A stretch of 64,000 nucleotides of DNA, taken from positions 62,001-126,000 of the forward strand of contig CAWZYM010000389.1 in the NCBI GenBank assembly GCA_963966185.1, read 5' to 3'. The notes under the pieces were generated by a model. The model made no database searches. It saw nothing but the letters and a program-made list of their open reading frames with translations, and had not been told where the DNA came from. The position numbers and the translations under genes are program-made. This document shows, one piece after another, positions 15,018 to 27,500 of the stretch; the stretch's first letter is position 1, and every line of letters starts with the position of its first letter. The DNA comes from Rhabditoides inermis (lineage: Eukaryota; Nematoda; Chromadorea; Rhabditida; Rhabditidae).

Positions 15018-15903
15018 TCAGAGTTCGTCTTTGGTAGCGAAGAGGTTGACGATGGGGTCAAACTTCTTCTTGAACATCTCCCACACGTGAGATGCCGACG
15101 TCAAATCGCGCGTAGCCTGGAAATAGGTACTGTAGCTCATGGTACGGTATACGGTAGACTACAGTGGGATACATTATGACGTACCTCGTCCCATCCGATC
15201 TCGTAGAGGGTGTAGAGGAAGTAAGAGATGACAATCGCAAAGAAGATAGCGTATGCGATGCACGCCTGAAAAGGGGCGGAGTCAGAAGGGGCGTGGTCTA
15301 GGGGCGGGCATACCTTGACCATGCGCGGAGACATGAAGGAGACGAGGGGGTGGTCGATCTCGCAGTCAGAGTCGAACTCGTCCTCAGAACAGGAGGAGGA
15401 AGAGGAGCCTTCGAGGGAGAGATCGATAATCGATCGATTCCATTCTATAACACTGTTCCCCAACCCACCTCCAGTCTCCTCCTCCTCCTCTTGCTCGTCT
15501 TCCATCTCGGAATCCGTGCTGTCTTTGCTCGAGTCGCAGGATCCAGAGACGTCCGTGCCAAACTCGCTCGTCTCCTCCTTCTCCTCCTTTCGCTGCTCCG
15601 ATGTCTCCCGGGTAGCCTTTGTTACCACAGTCATCACTGCAACAACTGATAATCAATCAATAACCAACCAACGCGTAACAATGTACAACAACCAACACAA
15701 GCAGCAACGACAAAACAATAAGAACAAAAGCAACTAGCAAAGGAAAGGGTGTGGGCGAGAAATGACAGGGAGGGAGGGGAGAGAGACGGGTGGGCGAGGG
15801 AGAGACATGCTAATCTCAGAAGGCGACAACTCGCAGCCACGCGAATGGCCAGAACAGTCCGAGCAGAAACTATGCAAATTAAATGATACAGGTACCGATG
15901 AAT
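15010..15903 (-). repeat. Inverted duplication, left arm
   Basis: It matches the reverse complement of about 19750-20640 over the complete KDEL gene, its introns and its 5' flank, including the stretch that ends in CAGGTACCGAT at 15893-15903. In the other arm those last bases belong to an exon of the Kunitz gene. Confidence 0.9.
15018..15634 (-). CDS. Small type II ER membrane protein with C-terminal KDEL, copy 1
   Basis: I do not recognise the family. The start at 15634 gives [20 protein letters not shown], followed by a Ser/Glu/Asp-rich region of about 90 residues and then [21 protein letters not shown] membrane span follows ([19 protein letters not shown]). The short tail [20 protein letters not shown]...NLFATKDEL ends at 15018. 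Basic residues before the span and acidic ones after it suggest the N-terminus faces the cytosol and the tail lies in the ER lumen, where KDEL would act as a retrieval signal. Four exons are inferred. The whole gene and about 260 bases of 5' flank recur in inverted orientation at 19.75-20.64 kb. Both copies keep an open frame and the KDEL, so both are probably functional. Confidence 0.75.
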
Positions 15904-16112
15904 ATGAATAATCTCTGATCCACTTATGAGAAGTATTGCTATCGTGACAACACTCGAATTCCCTGTTAAAATTGTTGTAGTATATGCAGATCACATTTTT
16001 GGCCAATAATTAGTCCATACATAATTTATTGTAACATCATTATCGTTAATCGCTACATAATTATTAGATAACATTGATAGAAATATGGTAGTTTGAAAGC
16101 TCTTGGTTCTCT

Positions 16113-19100
16113 TCAGCACATGTCATGGCATTGGTTTGGCGATAGGAGGAGTACGGTGGCGGTTGTCTGCTGCAGGGTCTGCACCCCTCTGTTCCTCTCA
16201 CTCCCGTCGTATGTCATCGCTTTCTGGACCAGTTCGAAGTACCACGAGTAGGGATACGTTCCCCGGAGGAACGGACGCTGCACCATACAGAACTCCTCGC
16301 CGTCCGTTTGCGGGTACGTCTGCAACACTTTCCATGTCACACTCATTTTCATTCACCCCCCCCCCCCTCCTCACCTCAATATCGCAATCCCTGTTGCCAG
16401 CATGTGCGCAGAGATGCACTCGCAACACTGTGTCGCGTCCCGAGATGTTGTATCTATACGTGAACATATACGTGAGTCTATCAAGGAAGCATAGTCTTAC
16501 CTGTATCCTATGCACAGCTGATAGTCGACCCACTGCTCCTCTGTCCTCCAGTAGGTCACATTGTCGCCTCGCAACTCGATGTGTCTCGACATTGGCGTCT
16601 TCTCGCGCGGTTTCGAGTTGGAATCTGATACCGGATAGAATGAATGATTCACATTCAGGCTCACATCCCGATCCCTGTAACTTCTTCCGGCCCTTCTTCG
16701 TCTTGTCCCCTTCAACCCGCACTGCTCCCATATGCTTGCGGCATCTCAAAACAATTTTGCAAGAAAGTACGAAAATAGGCTTCACTTTGACTGGCATTCA
16801 TCGAGAGTGGTGAAGAGATTGCCACTTCGTCCGCAGCCAGTGTAGTGGAAACCCTAAACAACGTTGGAAGAAAGGGGACACATGAGTTTAGACCTTGCAC
16901 GTCCTGCTCCTCTGATTGAAGTAGTATCGGTTCTGCATAGTCGCGCACCACGTTCCTCGATCCAATTTCTCCAAGCAAGGATCTGTATTTCATAGTGATA
17001 GTAATTAGTAATTACATTAATAAGAATATTTGGACGTGGTTGGAATCTCACCTAGTCCAGACACCTCGCACGCCTTCTGACACTCGTTGAACGTGTCGAA
17101 TCTGTTTGTGTTACCGTCGCATCCCCCGTACAAGAACTGGTCACACGTGCCGCGAGACCTGCAGTATATATGTGATTTGTCTCGATTCATAGACTGTAAA
17201 CGTACATGTTATAATACCACTTGTATTCGAGTCGATTACACGTGCCCCAGTCAGGAAGGAACGAACAGATCTCTGAAAATGCATAAACTTCCCGTTCTGT
17301 TTCTGCACCCTTCATGCCTCTAACTCACCCGGATTATTACTAGGTAGAAGTCCACCGCACAACTGCTCACATTCGCGTTGCGAGGAGAATCTACAATAGT
17401 TCGAAACTGTTTTTAACTTAGTAACATTCACTACCTGTTCTTGTTGCCGCCGCAGCCGTTGTATTTGAAAGGCCGGCACGATCCGCCCGCATACGTCCAC
17501 CGATCAACCTACACTCATTTCTTTTCATTTGAGACTGTGCTCCTGCTGCCCCCACCTTTTCCGTTGCATTTGTCTTGCATTTTCCTGGCATCCCAGCCGG
17601 CAGGAAACACACTGCAATCAACAAACTTCGAATCAAGAAAAATAACTTTATTGTATTGGAATTTGAGCGCAGCGTGCAGAAGCAGGCGACAATCTTTGCG
17701 CGGGCGAAAAACGTGGGTGTGAGAAGCGCACTACCGTGTGTGTCGAGCTACAATAGGGGCAGTCAGTGGAATCGGCAGAGGAAATTGAGTACTGTGCAAA
17801 TGGATGCGAAAGGAGACGTGCTGGTCTGCTCGTTCTTCCCACCGGTAGTGGCGACGGCGTCGCGCGCCCGACGAGCGTCCGTCCGAGTGCCGTTCACAGA
17901 GGGGCCGGCCACGCTAGAATGGGTAGAGTGTGGGAAACTACTACAACGATGCGTGTCTTACCTGTCGAGCAATGGTCGCATGGGCCCGCGTCGCGACTGC
18001 ATCCGACACGAGTGCTGGCACGTCTCAACAGGTAACGGGATTAGATTGATTACATGATTACTGTTTTCGTGCTGTATGATCTCACCTCATAAGTGTGGAA
18101 CGCATTTGCATTGCCGCCACATCCGAGGTACCAGAACTTCGAGCAAGTACCTAAAAGCGAAGAGCGTTTCAGTAATGATATGACATTTACCATAGTCCCT
18201 ATCAAAGTAGAATCTGTATCCGGCGTGGTCGATGCAGTGCGCGTCGTTCCTACCGTATCCCACATCTAGCGGCAGATAACAGTCCATCTCCGACTCTGAA
18301 TACACATGTATAAAGTGTAAATCATTCTAAATGCATTGCTTGTACCTAGGACGTCGTTGAAGATGCTGCACAGTCCCTCGCACTGTGACAGAGTGAGGAA
18401 CCGATTGTCGTTGCCGCCACACCCGGAATACGCGAATGGCTTGCAGGAACGCGACTTGCGGTCATAGTGGAAGAACGGGTAGCTGAAAAATCTACGCATT
18501 TATGATACATAACCAGTCAACGTACGTTTCCCTGCATTCCCCTCTCTGCATTGGTTCGAGGCACTTATAGCTGCTGTCTGGATGGGGCAGATGACCCTCC
18601 ACAGCAAAACCTGCAATCACAGGTATTCATTGCAACTCCTCTCTTTGTTCTCACCTGGCTGTTCGCACAGTCCCACACAGCTCTTCTCGTCGGGGAATAT
18701 GTTCTGGCTGGGAGATGTGCATCCGTCGTGCCAGAACGACGAGCACCGACCCGATGAGTGCTGCACATGATCACTCCATACAAACAAGAGCAGAATAGGA
18801 ATGCTCACGTCAAAGTACCAGCGCTCCCTCCACTGTCCGCGACCGCACGACTCTGCGTACGCCGGATCCCACGGGTCCGAACAGTGCGCTGCAAAACAAA
18901 TGATTGGCAGTTTCTATGCTTAATATATATCTAGGGTTGTATGCTCAGTTTTGCTCCTACAGTGAGGCGGAGTTTCTAATCTTACCAGGCACCCGCTCCT
19001 CCCTGTGTCTCTCGCAGATCCACTGGCAGCTGGAGAGGGATGGGAAGATATTCTGCGAGTCGCCCTTGCAGTTGCCGAACCTGCGCGGGTCGATATATCG

Positions 19101-19234
19101 AGAGGTGAAAGGTGCACATACCAGAACATTCTACACGTGTGCGTGGCGTGATCGAAGAAATAATATTGTTGCCATCGGCCATCCCCACACTGCTCCCTGT
19201 ACGAATGGTCGAAGGGAGCAAGGCACGACTCTGA

Positions 19235-19273
<39 letters not shown>

Positions 19274-21297
19274 TCGCCACTCACGGACTAGTTGCCTGGG
19301 TGGAGTCTCGCACAACTGTCGACAGTCCGTCATATCCATGAAGATATTTGGAGACGACGACTGACACCCGCCCCAGTGGAATGCAACACATCTAAATTCA
19401 CATGCTCCGCCCACTCCAGCCACGCCCACTTACTGTTTTTTGTTGATATCGAAGTAGTATCTGGGAAGGAAATCGCCGTGTCTACAGTCTCCCAAATACG
19501 AAGGATCAAAAGGAGACAGACAGGCATCTAGAAAAGAAGAAGATACATATATGGAAAAGTGCTAGTCACTGACGGCCCTCTTTGCGCGGATGCCGACCCT
19601 CACACTTCCACTCGCACGTCTCCTGAAAACAATCTCTCTTCATCTTCTTTTCTTCTGACCCATCCCTCACCTGGTCGTCGAAGTCGTTTCTACTTGTACT
19701 CGTGCATCCATCGTTCCAGAACATCCGACACGCTCTCATATCCGGGTCGAATCGGTACCTGGATCATTTAATTTGCATAATTTCTGCTCGGACTGTTCTG
19801 GCCATTCGCGTGGCTGCGAGTTGTCGCCTTCTGAGATTAGCATGTCTCTCCCTCGCCCACCCGTCTCTCTCCCCTCCCTCCCTGTCATTTCTCGTCCACA
19901 CCCTTTCCTTTGCTAGTTGCTTTTGTTCTTATTGTTTTGTCGTTGCTGCTTGTATTGGTTATTGTTTCGCGGTGGTTGGTTCCATTGGCGTTATTTATTG
20001 ATTGTCCGTTACATGTTGCAGTAATGGCTGCGGTAACTAAGACTGCGCGGGAGACGTCGGAACAGCGAAAGGAGAAGGAACAGTCCAGCGAATGTGGAAC
20101 GGACGTCTCTGGATCCTGCGACTCGAGCAAGGACAGCACGGATTCCGAGATGGAAGACGAGCAAGAGGAGTTGGAGGAGACTGCAGGTGGGTTGGGAAGA
20201 GTGTTATCGATTGGAATCGATCGATTATCGATCTCTCTCTCTCGTAGGCTCCTCCTCCTCCTGTTCTGAGGACGAGTTTGACTCCGACTGTGAGATTGAC
20301 CACTCCCTCGTTTCTTTCATGACTCCCCGCATGGTCAAGGTACGCCCCGATCCTAGACAACGCCCCCTCTGACTCCGCCCCTTTTCAGGCGTGCATCGCA
20401 TACGCTATCTTCTTTGCGATTGTCATCTCTTACTTCCTCTACACCCTCTACGAGATCGGATGGGACGAGGTACGTCATACTGTATACTACTGTAGTCTAC
20501 CGTATACCATGAGCTACAGTGCCCATTTTCAGGCTACGCGCGATTTGACGTCGGCATCTCATGTGTGGGAGATGTTCAAGAAGGAGTTCGATCCCATTGT
20601 CAACCTCTTCGCTACCAAGGACGAGCTCTGAAGCTACAGTACCCTCATTTATTATTTTACACTATGATATCTTACACATGTCTCCTCAGTACCTTATTAG
20701 ATTATAACTTAGTGTGTTAACTTGTGTCTGATAAAAAATGTTGTGACTATGATGTGATGAATGTGTTGAAATGAGACGACGACTGGAACGTGATACGTGA
20801 TTAGACAATCGATTCTCTTGACTTAATATTCAGGTTTTTTTTTGCGATTTCCACGTCTTGCATTCTGCATTCTTTTACCCTTTTTTTGCAATCTGTCCAC
20901 TATTTTTTTTTACGAACTGTACCTTATTTTTTGCAAACTGTACCCTATTTTTCAGAAAACACAAAACTGTCCCTAATTTGGTCAAAAACCCGGATTCTAC
21001 TTTTCTGTCGAACTCTGAATACACAGTACTTCCTCGAACCCCTCTTACAGTTCTCTCGTATTCGTATAGCCGCTCTTGTACAGTTCCCCTAGTTTACAAC
21101 CATGCTCTAGATGTGTATTATACTGTTTCCTGATAGTGTTTTAACACTCAATTATCAAGTTTTGTATACAACAAATATGTTGTGAGATGTGAGTGACTCT
21201 GCGACATCGTTGTATAGAAATAGTACAAACCTGGGCCTCCAAGCCATTAGTCCACATGATTTCGCTAGTTTCGGATCGAATTCGTCCATACATTCAT
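16113..21297 (-). CDS. Multi-Kunitz secreted protein, 3' portion (nine Kunitz domains)
   Basis: Nine Kunitz-type domains are encoded by about 20 exons from 21297 down. Typical pieces are [47 protein letters not shown] and [16 protein letters not shown]. Most domains are split into two or three exons. The last domain (about 16980-16760) is followed by a Lys-rich stretch and an unrecognised region ending [12 protein letters not shown] at 16113. The first exon seen (21231-21297, [16 protein letters not shown]) joins in phase to 19758 across a 1.47 kb intron that contains the second KDEL gene on the opposite strand. I see no start codon or signal peptide for this part, so it is most likely the 3' half of the gene that begins at 28559. 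The Kunitz fold is known from protease inhibitors, but many of these domains are divergent. Confidence 0.8.
19239..19270. repeat. (CT)n microsatellite in Kunitz gene intron
   Basis: A pure CT run lies between two Kunitz exons. Confidence 0.9.
19750..20640 (+). repeat. Inverted duplication, right arm (nested in Kunitz intron)
   Basis: It is the reverse-complement partner of about 15010-15903. It lies almost wholly inside the Kunitz intron 19759-21230; its outer end runs roughly ten bases into the Kunitz exon that starts at 19758. Confidence 0.9.
20024..20631 (+). CDS. Small type II ER membrane protein with C-terminal KDEL, copy 2 (nested)
   Basis: This is the paralogue of the gene at 15018-15634. 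The start at 20024 gives [19 protein letters not shown], then the acidic Ser-rich region, [20 protein letters not shown], the same membrane span and a tail ending FATKDEL with TGA at 20629-20631. The intron after ...EETA uses GTGGGT and CGTAG borders. Differences from copy 1 are mostly in the acidic N-terminus; in the tail, FKKKFD has become FKKEFD. It is nested in an intron of the Kunitz gene on the opposite strand. The short overlap of the duplication with a Kunitz exon suggests that this is the older of the two positions. Confidence 0.75.
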
Positions 21298-21436
21298 CTG
21301 AAAACGGGCCAGCAAAAATCAAAGAACGCACTTCTCACATGACACTATCGATTTATCACGTACACTATATCGATCGATGAGAATAGATGCGCGAGAGGCG
21401 AGTGAAAGCAGCGTGGCGTGGATTGGATGAGAATGG

Positions 21437-21462
21437 AATGAGAGAGAGAGAGAGAGAGATAG
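21437..21462. repeat. (GA)n microsatellite
   Basis: A short GA run lies between the two parts of the Kunitz gene. Confidence 0.9.
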
Positions 21463-21536
21463 AGGAGGGGGACATTGCTCTACTGGTATGATGGCACTAT
21501 GTTCGTCTGTCTCTTCTCCTCCATATCCATCCTTCC

Positions 21537-24500
21537 TCATTCGGTCGCTCCGTCGACTTCTCCTCCCACGATTTGGTCGTCATCCGAGCCTTCACCGTCA
21601 TCACAAAGGGACGGCTCGAACGGGTGAAGTCATGCACACTCACCGCGTCTGAAACACCCAGGGACGTGGTCACTGCGGGCGTAGGATCTAGCTTATCTCA
21701 CAAGCTGATAGAGGGAAAGGATAGGAGAGGGACAGGAGAGACGAGAGACAATCCACGTCACGCATTCAACACAGGTGCGTTCTAAAGCTCACCAATCACA
21801 TCACAAAACCAAGGACGGGATGCATATCACCACGAGTCACTTACCGGCGGTGTAGGGTGCTATGGGCTGGGCAGAGTGATCGGTGTGAATGGAAGCAGAC
21901 TGAAAGGGATGTATAATGTATAGGGTGATAACATTAATTATCGATTAGTTACCGATACCTCTTCGGATGATACGGGATGGACGATAATGTGTGGGGCTTC
22001 GTTGCTCATATCTTCTGAACCATGTAGATTCTGATTCGCATGATCGTCCTAAACAATAGTTTAGTAGATATACACATAAAAGCTGTACACCTCTTGCTCT
22101 ACAGGAATGTCGTGCAAGTCTTTATGGAGGGGCTGCGGTGGCGGTTGCGGATGGTCGTTGTAGACCGGCTATAATCACCAGTTTCCGCCCACTTTAGCCC
22201 CGCCCACTCACCGCATACTCCCCTGGATGGCCGACCAGAGCCTGCGTCTGCGGCTCTGTTGATTGCATTCGATGCGCGCACACTCCTCGGCATGTCTGGA
22301 AAACACATCGACTCCGCCCACTTTAGTCACGCCTACCGCTTTGTCCGCGAAGAGGTTGCGGCTTTCCGAGGCACATCCGCCGTACCAGAACTGCTTGCAA
22401 TCCCGGGAAACATGATCAAAGTAGGCTCGAACCTAAAATATAAAATAGTAACGTACGTTAATTCATGAAATATCCCGAAATTTGCACACCTGCCAGTTGT
22501 CACCAGAACAGTCGTCGTCTTCCATGTTCTGTAATCAAAGGAAATCATCATGAGAATGGATTTGATTCGCCCACCTTGTCGAATGGATGATCGCATGGGT
22601 CTTCTCCGTTCTCATTGGGAAGTTGTGTGGGCAGAGTGAGTGTGTCGATCGCCCTCTCTGTGGCGGGAGATGGCGCTTCGTCCACAAGACGCGCAGAGAA
22701 GTCATCCTGCGACGGCGTCGTTTGCGCCTCAAATGGTTGATAAGAGGATCGCAACAATGATAACATTGTACCTTCAATGCCGCATTAGTCGGTCCGACCT
22801 CGAAGAACTGTGTGATCCTCTCTTCGAAGAACCCAGGTGGAGTGGGCGGAGTCGTGCTCTCAGTGGGCGGGGTCTCTGTGGGCGTGGTCACTGATGGTCG
22901 CGAGTGCTCACGTAGGAAATCATCTCGAATCGGAAACTTGTGGCCGCACACGTCTTTACATGCCTGGATAATATATGAATAAGATGTATGTGGCCTATCT
23001 TTGTAGGTGCATATGTACCTTTGCACTGGGGAATACGTTTCTCGACAGACTATCGCATCCTCCGTACCAGAACTGCTTGCAAGCACTCTTTTCAGTGTCG
23101 AAGTACCACCTATATGTACTCATTGCATTGGATTGATGGTCTTCTATTTCTACAAACCTCGCCCTCCAATCTTCATTCGCACAATCCTCTTCGAGTTTGG
23201 AGTCGAACGCATCATCGCACGGGTCTATAAGCTTGAATCAGTTTAATTTTCAGCGGTGTTAGTGTTAATAGTTTGTATTAGTCAAATAAAACATCGCAGC
23301 TGGGTTCGAAACGCTTTATCGACACAGAGATTCGCGATACAATTTTGGCGCATATCATTGAGATACTTATTCGGAATTTGAGCGATACATTACAACTCTT
23401 GAGATCGGCAAGTGAGAAGCAACAATAGTACAACAGAGAACAAACACCTGGAGGGGAGTGCGTGTCATACACTGTGCACTTTGGGTGCGACCTGACAGCG
23501 CCAACAAGACACGAAGAGCAATGTGAACAGAATGCAGGCGACAGCCGTGGCAGCAGTCACCTGTGGCAGTGAGACAACACATGGGAGGGAGGGTGCGGGT
23601 GGGGGGACGGTGTAGGCGGGACGGACAGTCGAACCCACGCGGGCTCGCTCTTCCAAATACCAGCCCCCGTCCGACGGCACTGTGGGTGCATCAGGCGAGA
23701 ACGATTCGTGAGTGCTCCTCTCTCTATCCGAGGCTGCGTGCGTGCTTGCAGCGTGAGTAGAAGTGCGGGGCCGTGTCTTTCTAATAGCCAGTGGTGCTTG
23801 CGTGGAAACTGTGGACGTTTCAGCATATAACTCGGCTTTATCGGATGCAGAAGAGGATTCGTCAGACGACAAAAGCCCATTTATCACACTAGACATGTTC
23901 TCAAAGAAGCTTTTTGGCGGTGGGGTGGTAGTGGTAGCGGTGTGAGTGTCTCCGTTCTTGACGGGAACTCCCTGCCGCGGTTGCACGCCTATCCACCCCC
24001 TCTCGTCACTCTTCTCAGTGTACCACCTCACATGCATGTGTATCAGTGGATGGTGCGTGGGTACAAATCCCACATCGTCAGGCTGGCCTGTGGCCGGATA
24101 GAACACATAGGTGCTAGCAGAATCGGGGGTATTCGAGGGAGCTTGGCTTTCAGATGTCTCTATGAGATCAGTGGGCGGATAGAACTCATCGATGAGTTTG
24201 TCAAGCGTGTCTACGGGGATAAGAGAGGGAGTACTAGTGATGGATGACCCACCGTCGCTCTTCTCTCGCTGCCTCAGCTCCTCGATCGTGCTCTCCACGC
24301 GAGCCTTTTCCTTCTCCACGTCTATCGTGAAGAAATCAGTGGTGACGGGAGCAGTCGTCGTCTTGCCCTCCTGCTCCTGCTCCTTCTCTGTCTGCGCATT
24401 GATGGATTCATCCGTCTCTCCCTTCAACAACGAGGTATTACAGCGTGTTACATAATACCACCATTTTCACCTTGAAAGTGCCAGGAAGTGTCCAGTTGCG

Positions 24501-27500
24501 ATCCGCCTTCTCGACAACTGAATCCGGAAGGTTCCACTTGAAGTTGTCCTGAAACACACGTATTTTGATAAAGATATTCTCTTACATACCGTCTTCTTCT
24601 CGATGAAACTGTCTGGCAGTGCCTTCGAATCCGTGTCTGTCGTCTTTTCTTTCTTATCCTCTTTCTTCTCATCCGGTATCCACTCTTCTCCGGGCTTCGC
24701 AGACGTGTTCTTGCTTGGTTTTCGGGTGAACGAGAGTGGTAGACCCCACTTGTCAGTTGGGGCAGCGTCCTAAAACAACAACATACATGAGTTTTTGAAA
24801 ACAAAATAAAGGAAAAGTTTTTCTAACCTCTTCTTTTCCCGCAGCCTTTGTAAAGCTAGCCGGAAGGTTGTGTGGAATGGCGGTCTGAAAATAGCATTAT
24901 GCACTGCAGTTCAAATATTATGTAATCACCTTAATTTCTGCTACCGTTGTTGTCGTGGGATTGAGAGGAATGAGGACCTGAAATTAGGATGATGACTGTT
25001 AATTGTAATAGCAAACCTCGTCTTTCTCTGTCTGTGGTTTTCTGGTGAAAGACAACGGCAGGCCCCATTTGTCAGTGGCCTGCAAGGAGTGGAGAAATTA
25101 ATTAATTGAAAACTATTATGAGATGAGGATCTCACCCCTGATCCGGAATCGGCGTTCTTGGCGGCTTGGCGAGTGAACGAGAGAGGCAGGCCCCAGCGAT
25201 CTGTCTCCGGCGCCTGAAGAAGTTGGTGTATCAAATATACATATGGTAAGATTCAGTAACCTGCGGTTGTTTTGTGAATGATTTCGGTAGTGCCCGTGTC
25301 TCCTCCGATCCTTCGTCGCTCTTCTCTTTCTCGGGTGCCGCATGTGTTGAAGTGATGTCATTTGGGTGCAGAGATATTGACTAAACAGAAAAGTGAATAG
25401 TTTCACAACCAATTTGGATTACGTTTTCGGTATTAGATACGGTGCTCTCTGTCGACTCTTCTACAGACTCGTCAACTCCAGGCTTGGCAGTGAATGATAG
25501 AGGCAGTCCCCACTTGTCCGTAGGGCGCTGAAACACATCTCTTTTTCACCGAAAACCATCTCACTCACATTTTCAATCTTCTTGTTCCTAGGTGATTTCG
25601 TGAATGATAGCGGTAGCCCCCACTTGTCGGTCGCTGGCTTTTGTTCAAAAGTGGAGGTCTAAAATTGTAATGCAAACATGAAAAATGGAACTTAAACATA
25701 CATGTGCATTGGTGCTTTTCTTCTCCTTTTCTACTCCATGAACGGAGGAGGGGGAGTGCCTCGAGGGCTGAGACTCCGTAGACTGCTCCTTCGATGTCCC
25801 AGTGGAGACTGGAGAGACGAGCGACGCTCCTGAATCAATCGTTCCATCGGTGCATAGGACACTGTCATACCGGAGTTGGAATGCGCAGGCTGTCCCGCAG
25901 AGAGCTCCGCCGCATCGATTGACGCGTCTGGATTTTGTGTAAAATGTTAAATTTTCTTTAAAATATTAAAGTTACCGTGAACGTGTTCGGGAGCTCTATC
26001 ATGGGAATGGGATCCGAGGGCGCGGGCGGTTGATGCGACGGGCAGAACCTGGACAAGTAAACTCGTACTTGTTGTCAGTATTTGAAATTCCCTCACCTCG
26101 CTATGAACCTCCACCCGATCAGCAGAAGGAGAATGAACGCTATCCCACCCTGAAACACATGTTTTTCGTATAAAAAAACGATACAATAAATATCAAATAT
26201 TATGTTTTCTTATTACCTTGGTGATGTCCGGAAACAGTGTCATGTGTCCTGTCTTGAGGGGTCGAGTGAGTGGCAGAGCCGTCTGCCTTCTCTCCCTCCT
26301 CCATGCTCTCTCCACAACTCTGTGCGCAGATCTCGAATGTAGCGAAGACATTCTGCCCAGAAATGGAGGCTGCTCCGCAGGAAGCATCCCACCAGAACGG
26401 TTCGCATTCCTAACAAGTTCGTTTTAAAACTCATACATAGTTCATACATATTCTTTCACACCTTGACTTCCTGATTCCAGTAGAACTTCTCTGTCCACTC
26501 GGCTTTTTCGCATTCAACGCGGAGAATTTCGTCGAATGGTTTCTTACAGGCAGCTAAAATATGAATGAAAGAAACTTATAAATATATGAAACAATGAGAA
26601 ATAGGCACCCTACATTCTCCCTTTCCAGTGCTTTTTGCGGAAGAAGGAAGAAATGTAATAGCCGGCGCTTCTGAAAAAAAATACTTGTTTCAATTTTCAG
26701 ACACGGCAACTCACTAGTGTTCTTTGCGATGAAGGAGTCGGGAAGTGGGGGAAGATTGAGGACCGATTTGACCTCCTCCTTCTCCTCCTTTTCCTCTTTC
26801 ACTTCCTCCGACAGCCCCATCTTCTTCAGGTAATCGCGCACTCGTCGTGTGCAAGTCGCGTCACATGTCTACAACCGAATACAAATGTATAATACATTCT
26901 CATGTTCGAACAAAAACGTAAACACTGCTTGTAAAGAAGTTTTACCTCGACATCGGTGAATATGTTCCTCGACTTTGTCTCGCATCCCCCATAGAAGAAC
27001 GACTTGCACGAGCTAGAATCCGCGTCAAAGTAGTAGCGGATCTCCAGTTCACCCTTAACACACATATGCCTAGCCACACTAGCCTCCCACGTCACGTACA
27101 CTGTTGCAGTCCTTCTGCATAGCCTCTCCGTCGAATCCATCCTCGCACGCATCTGGAAGAAGGAAGCGATGACAGGCATGACTAGGGAAACACACCTCCT
27201 CCTGGTTCCTCGCATTTTCCATCCTTCATCGATCCCGCGCGGCATTCGCATCGATATGAACCCACCTGAACAAAAAGTAATTAGTAATAGTGACAAACTT
27301 CATTATTGATTAGCTCACCGTGTTGACGCATCTCGACAGAGCCGGACAGATGGATGACGTCTCGCACTCGTCCACATCTGCAAAAAAGAATATGCATTCA
27401 TTATAAATTATAATTATAATCCATTTACCTATGCATATGCGTCCCATCTGCTGGAATCCGGGTTTGCACCCGCAGACTCCATTGTTGCACACTCCATACA

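Noticed and set aside
25729..26153. An apparent membrane span (GGIAFILLLLIGWRFIAR) with a basic tail on the minus strand
   Set aside because: It needs phase 0 at the acceptor near 26147, but the preceding Kunitz exon ends in phase 1. The phase 1 reading continues without a stop into the W-G-L-P repeat exons.
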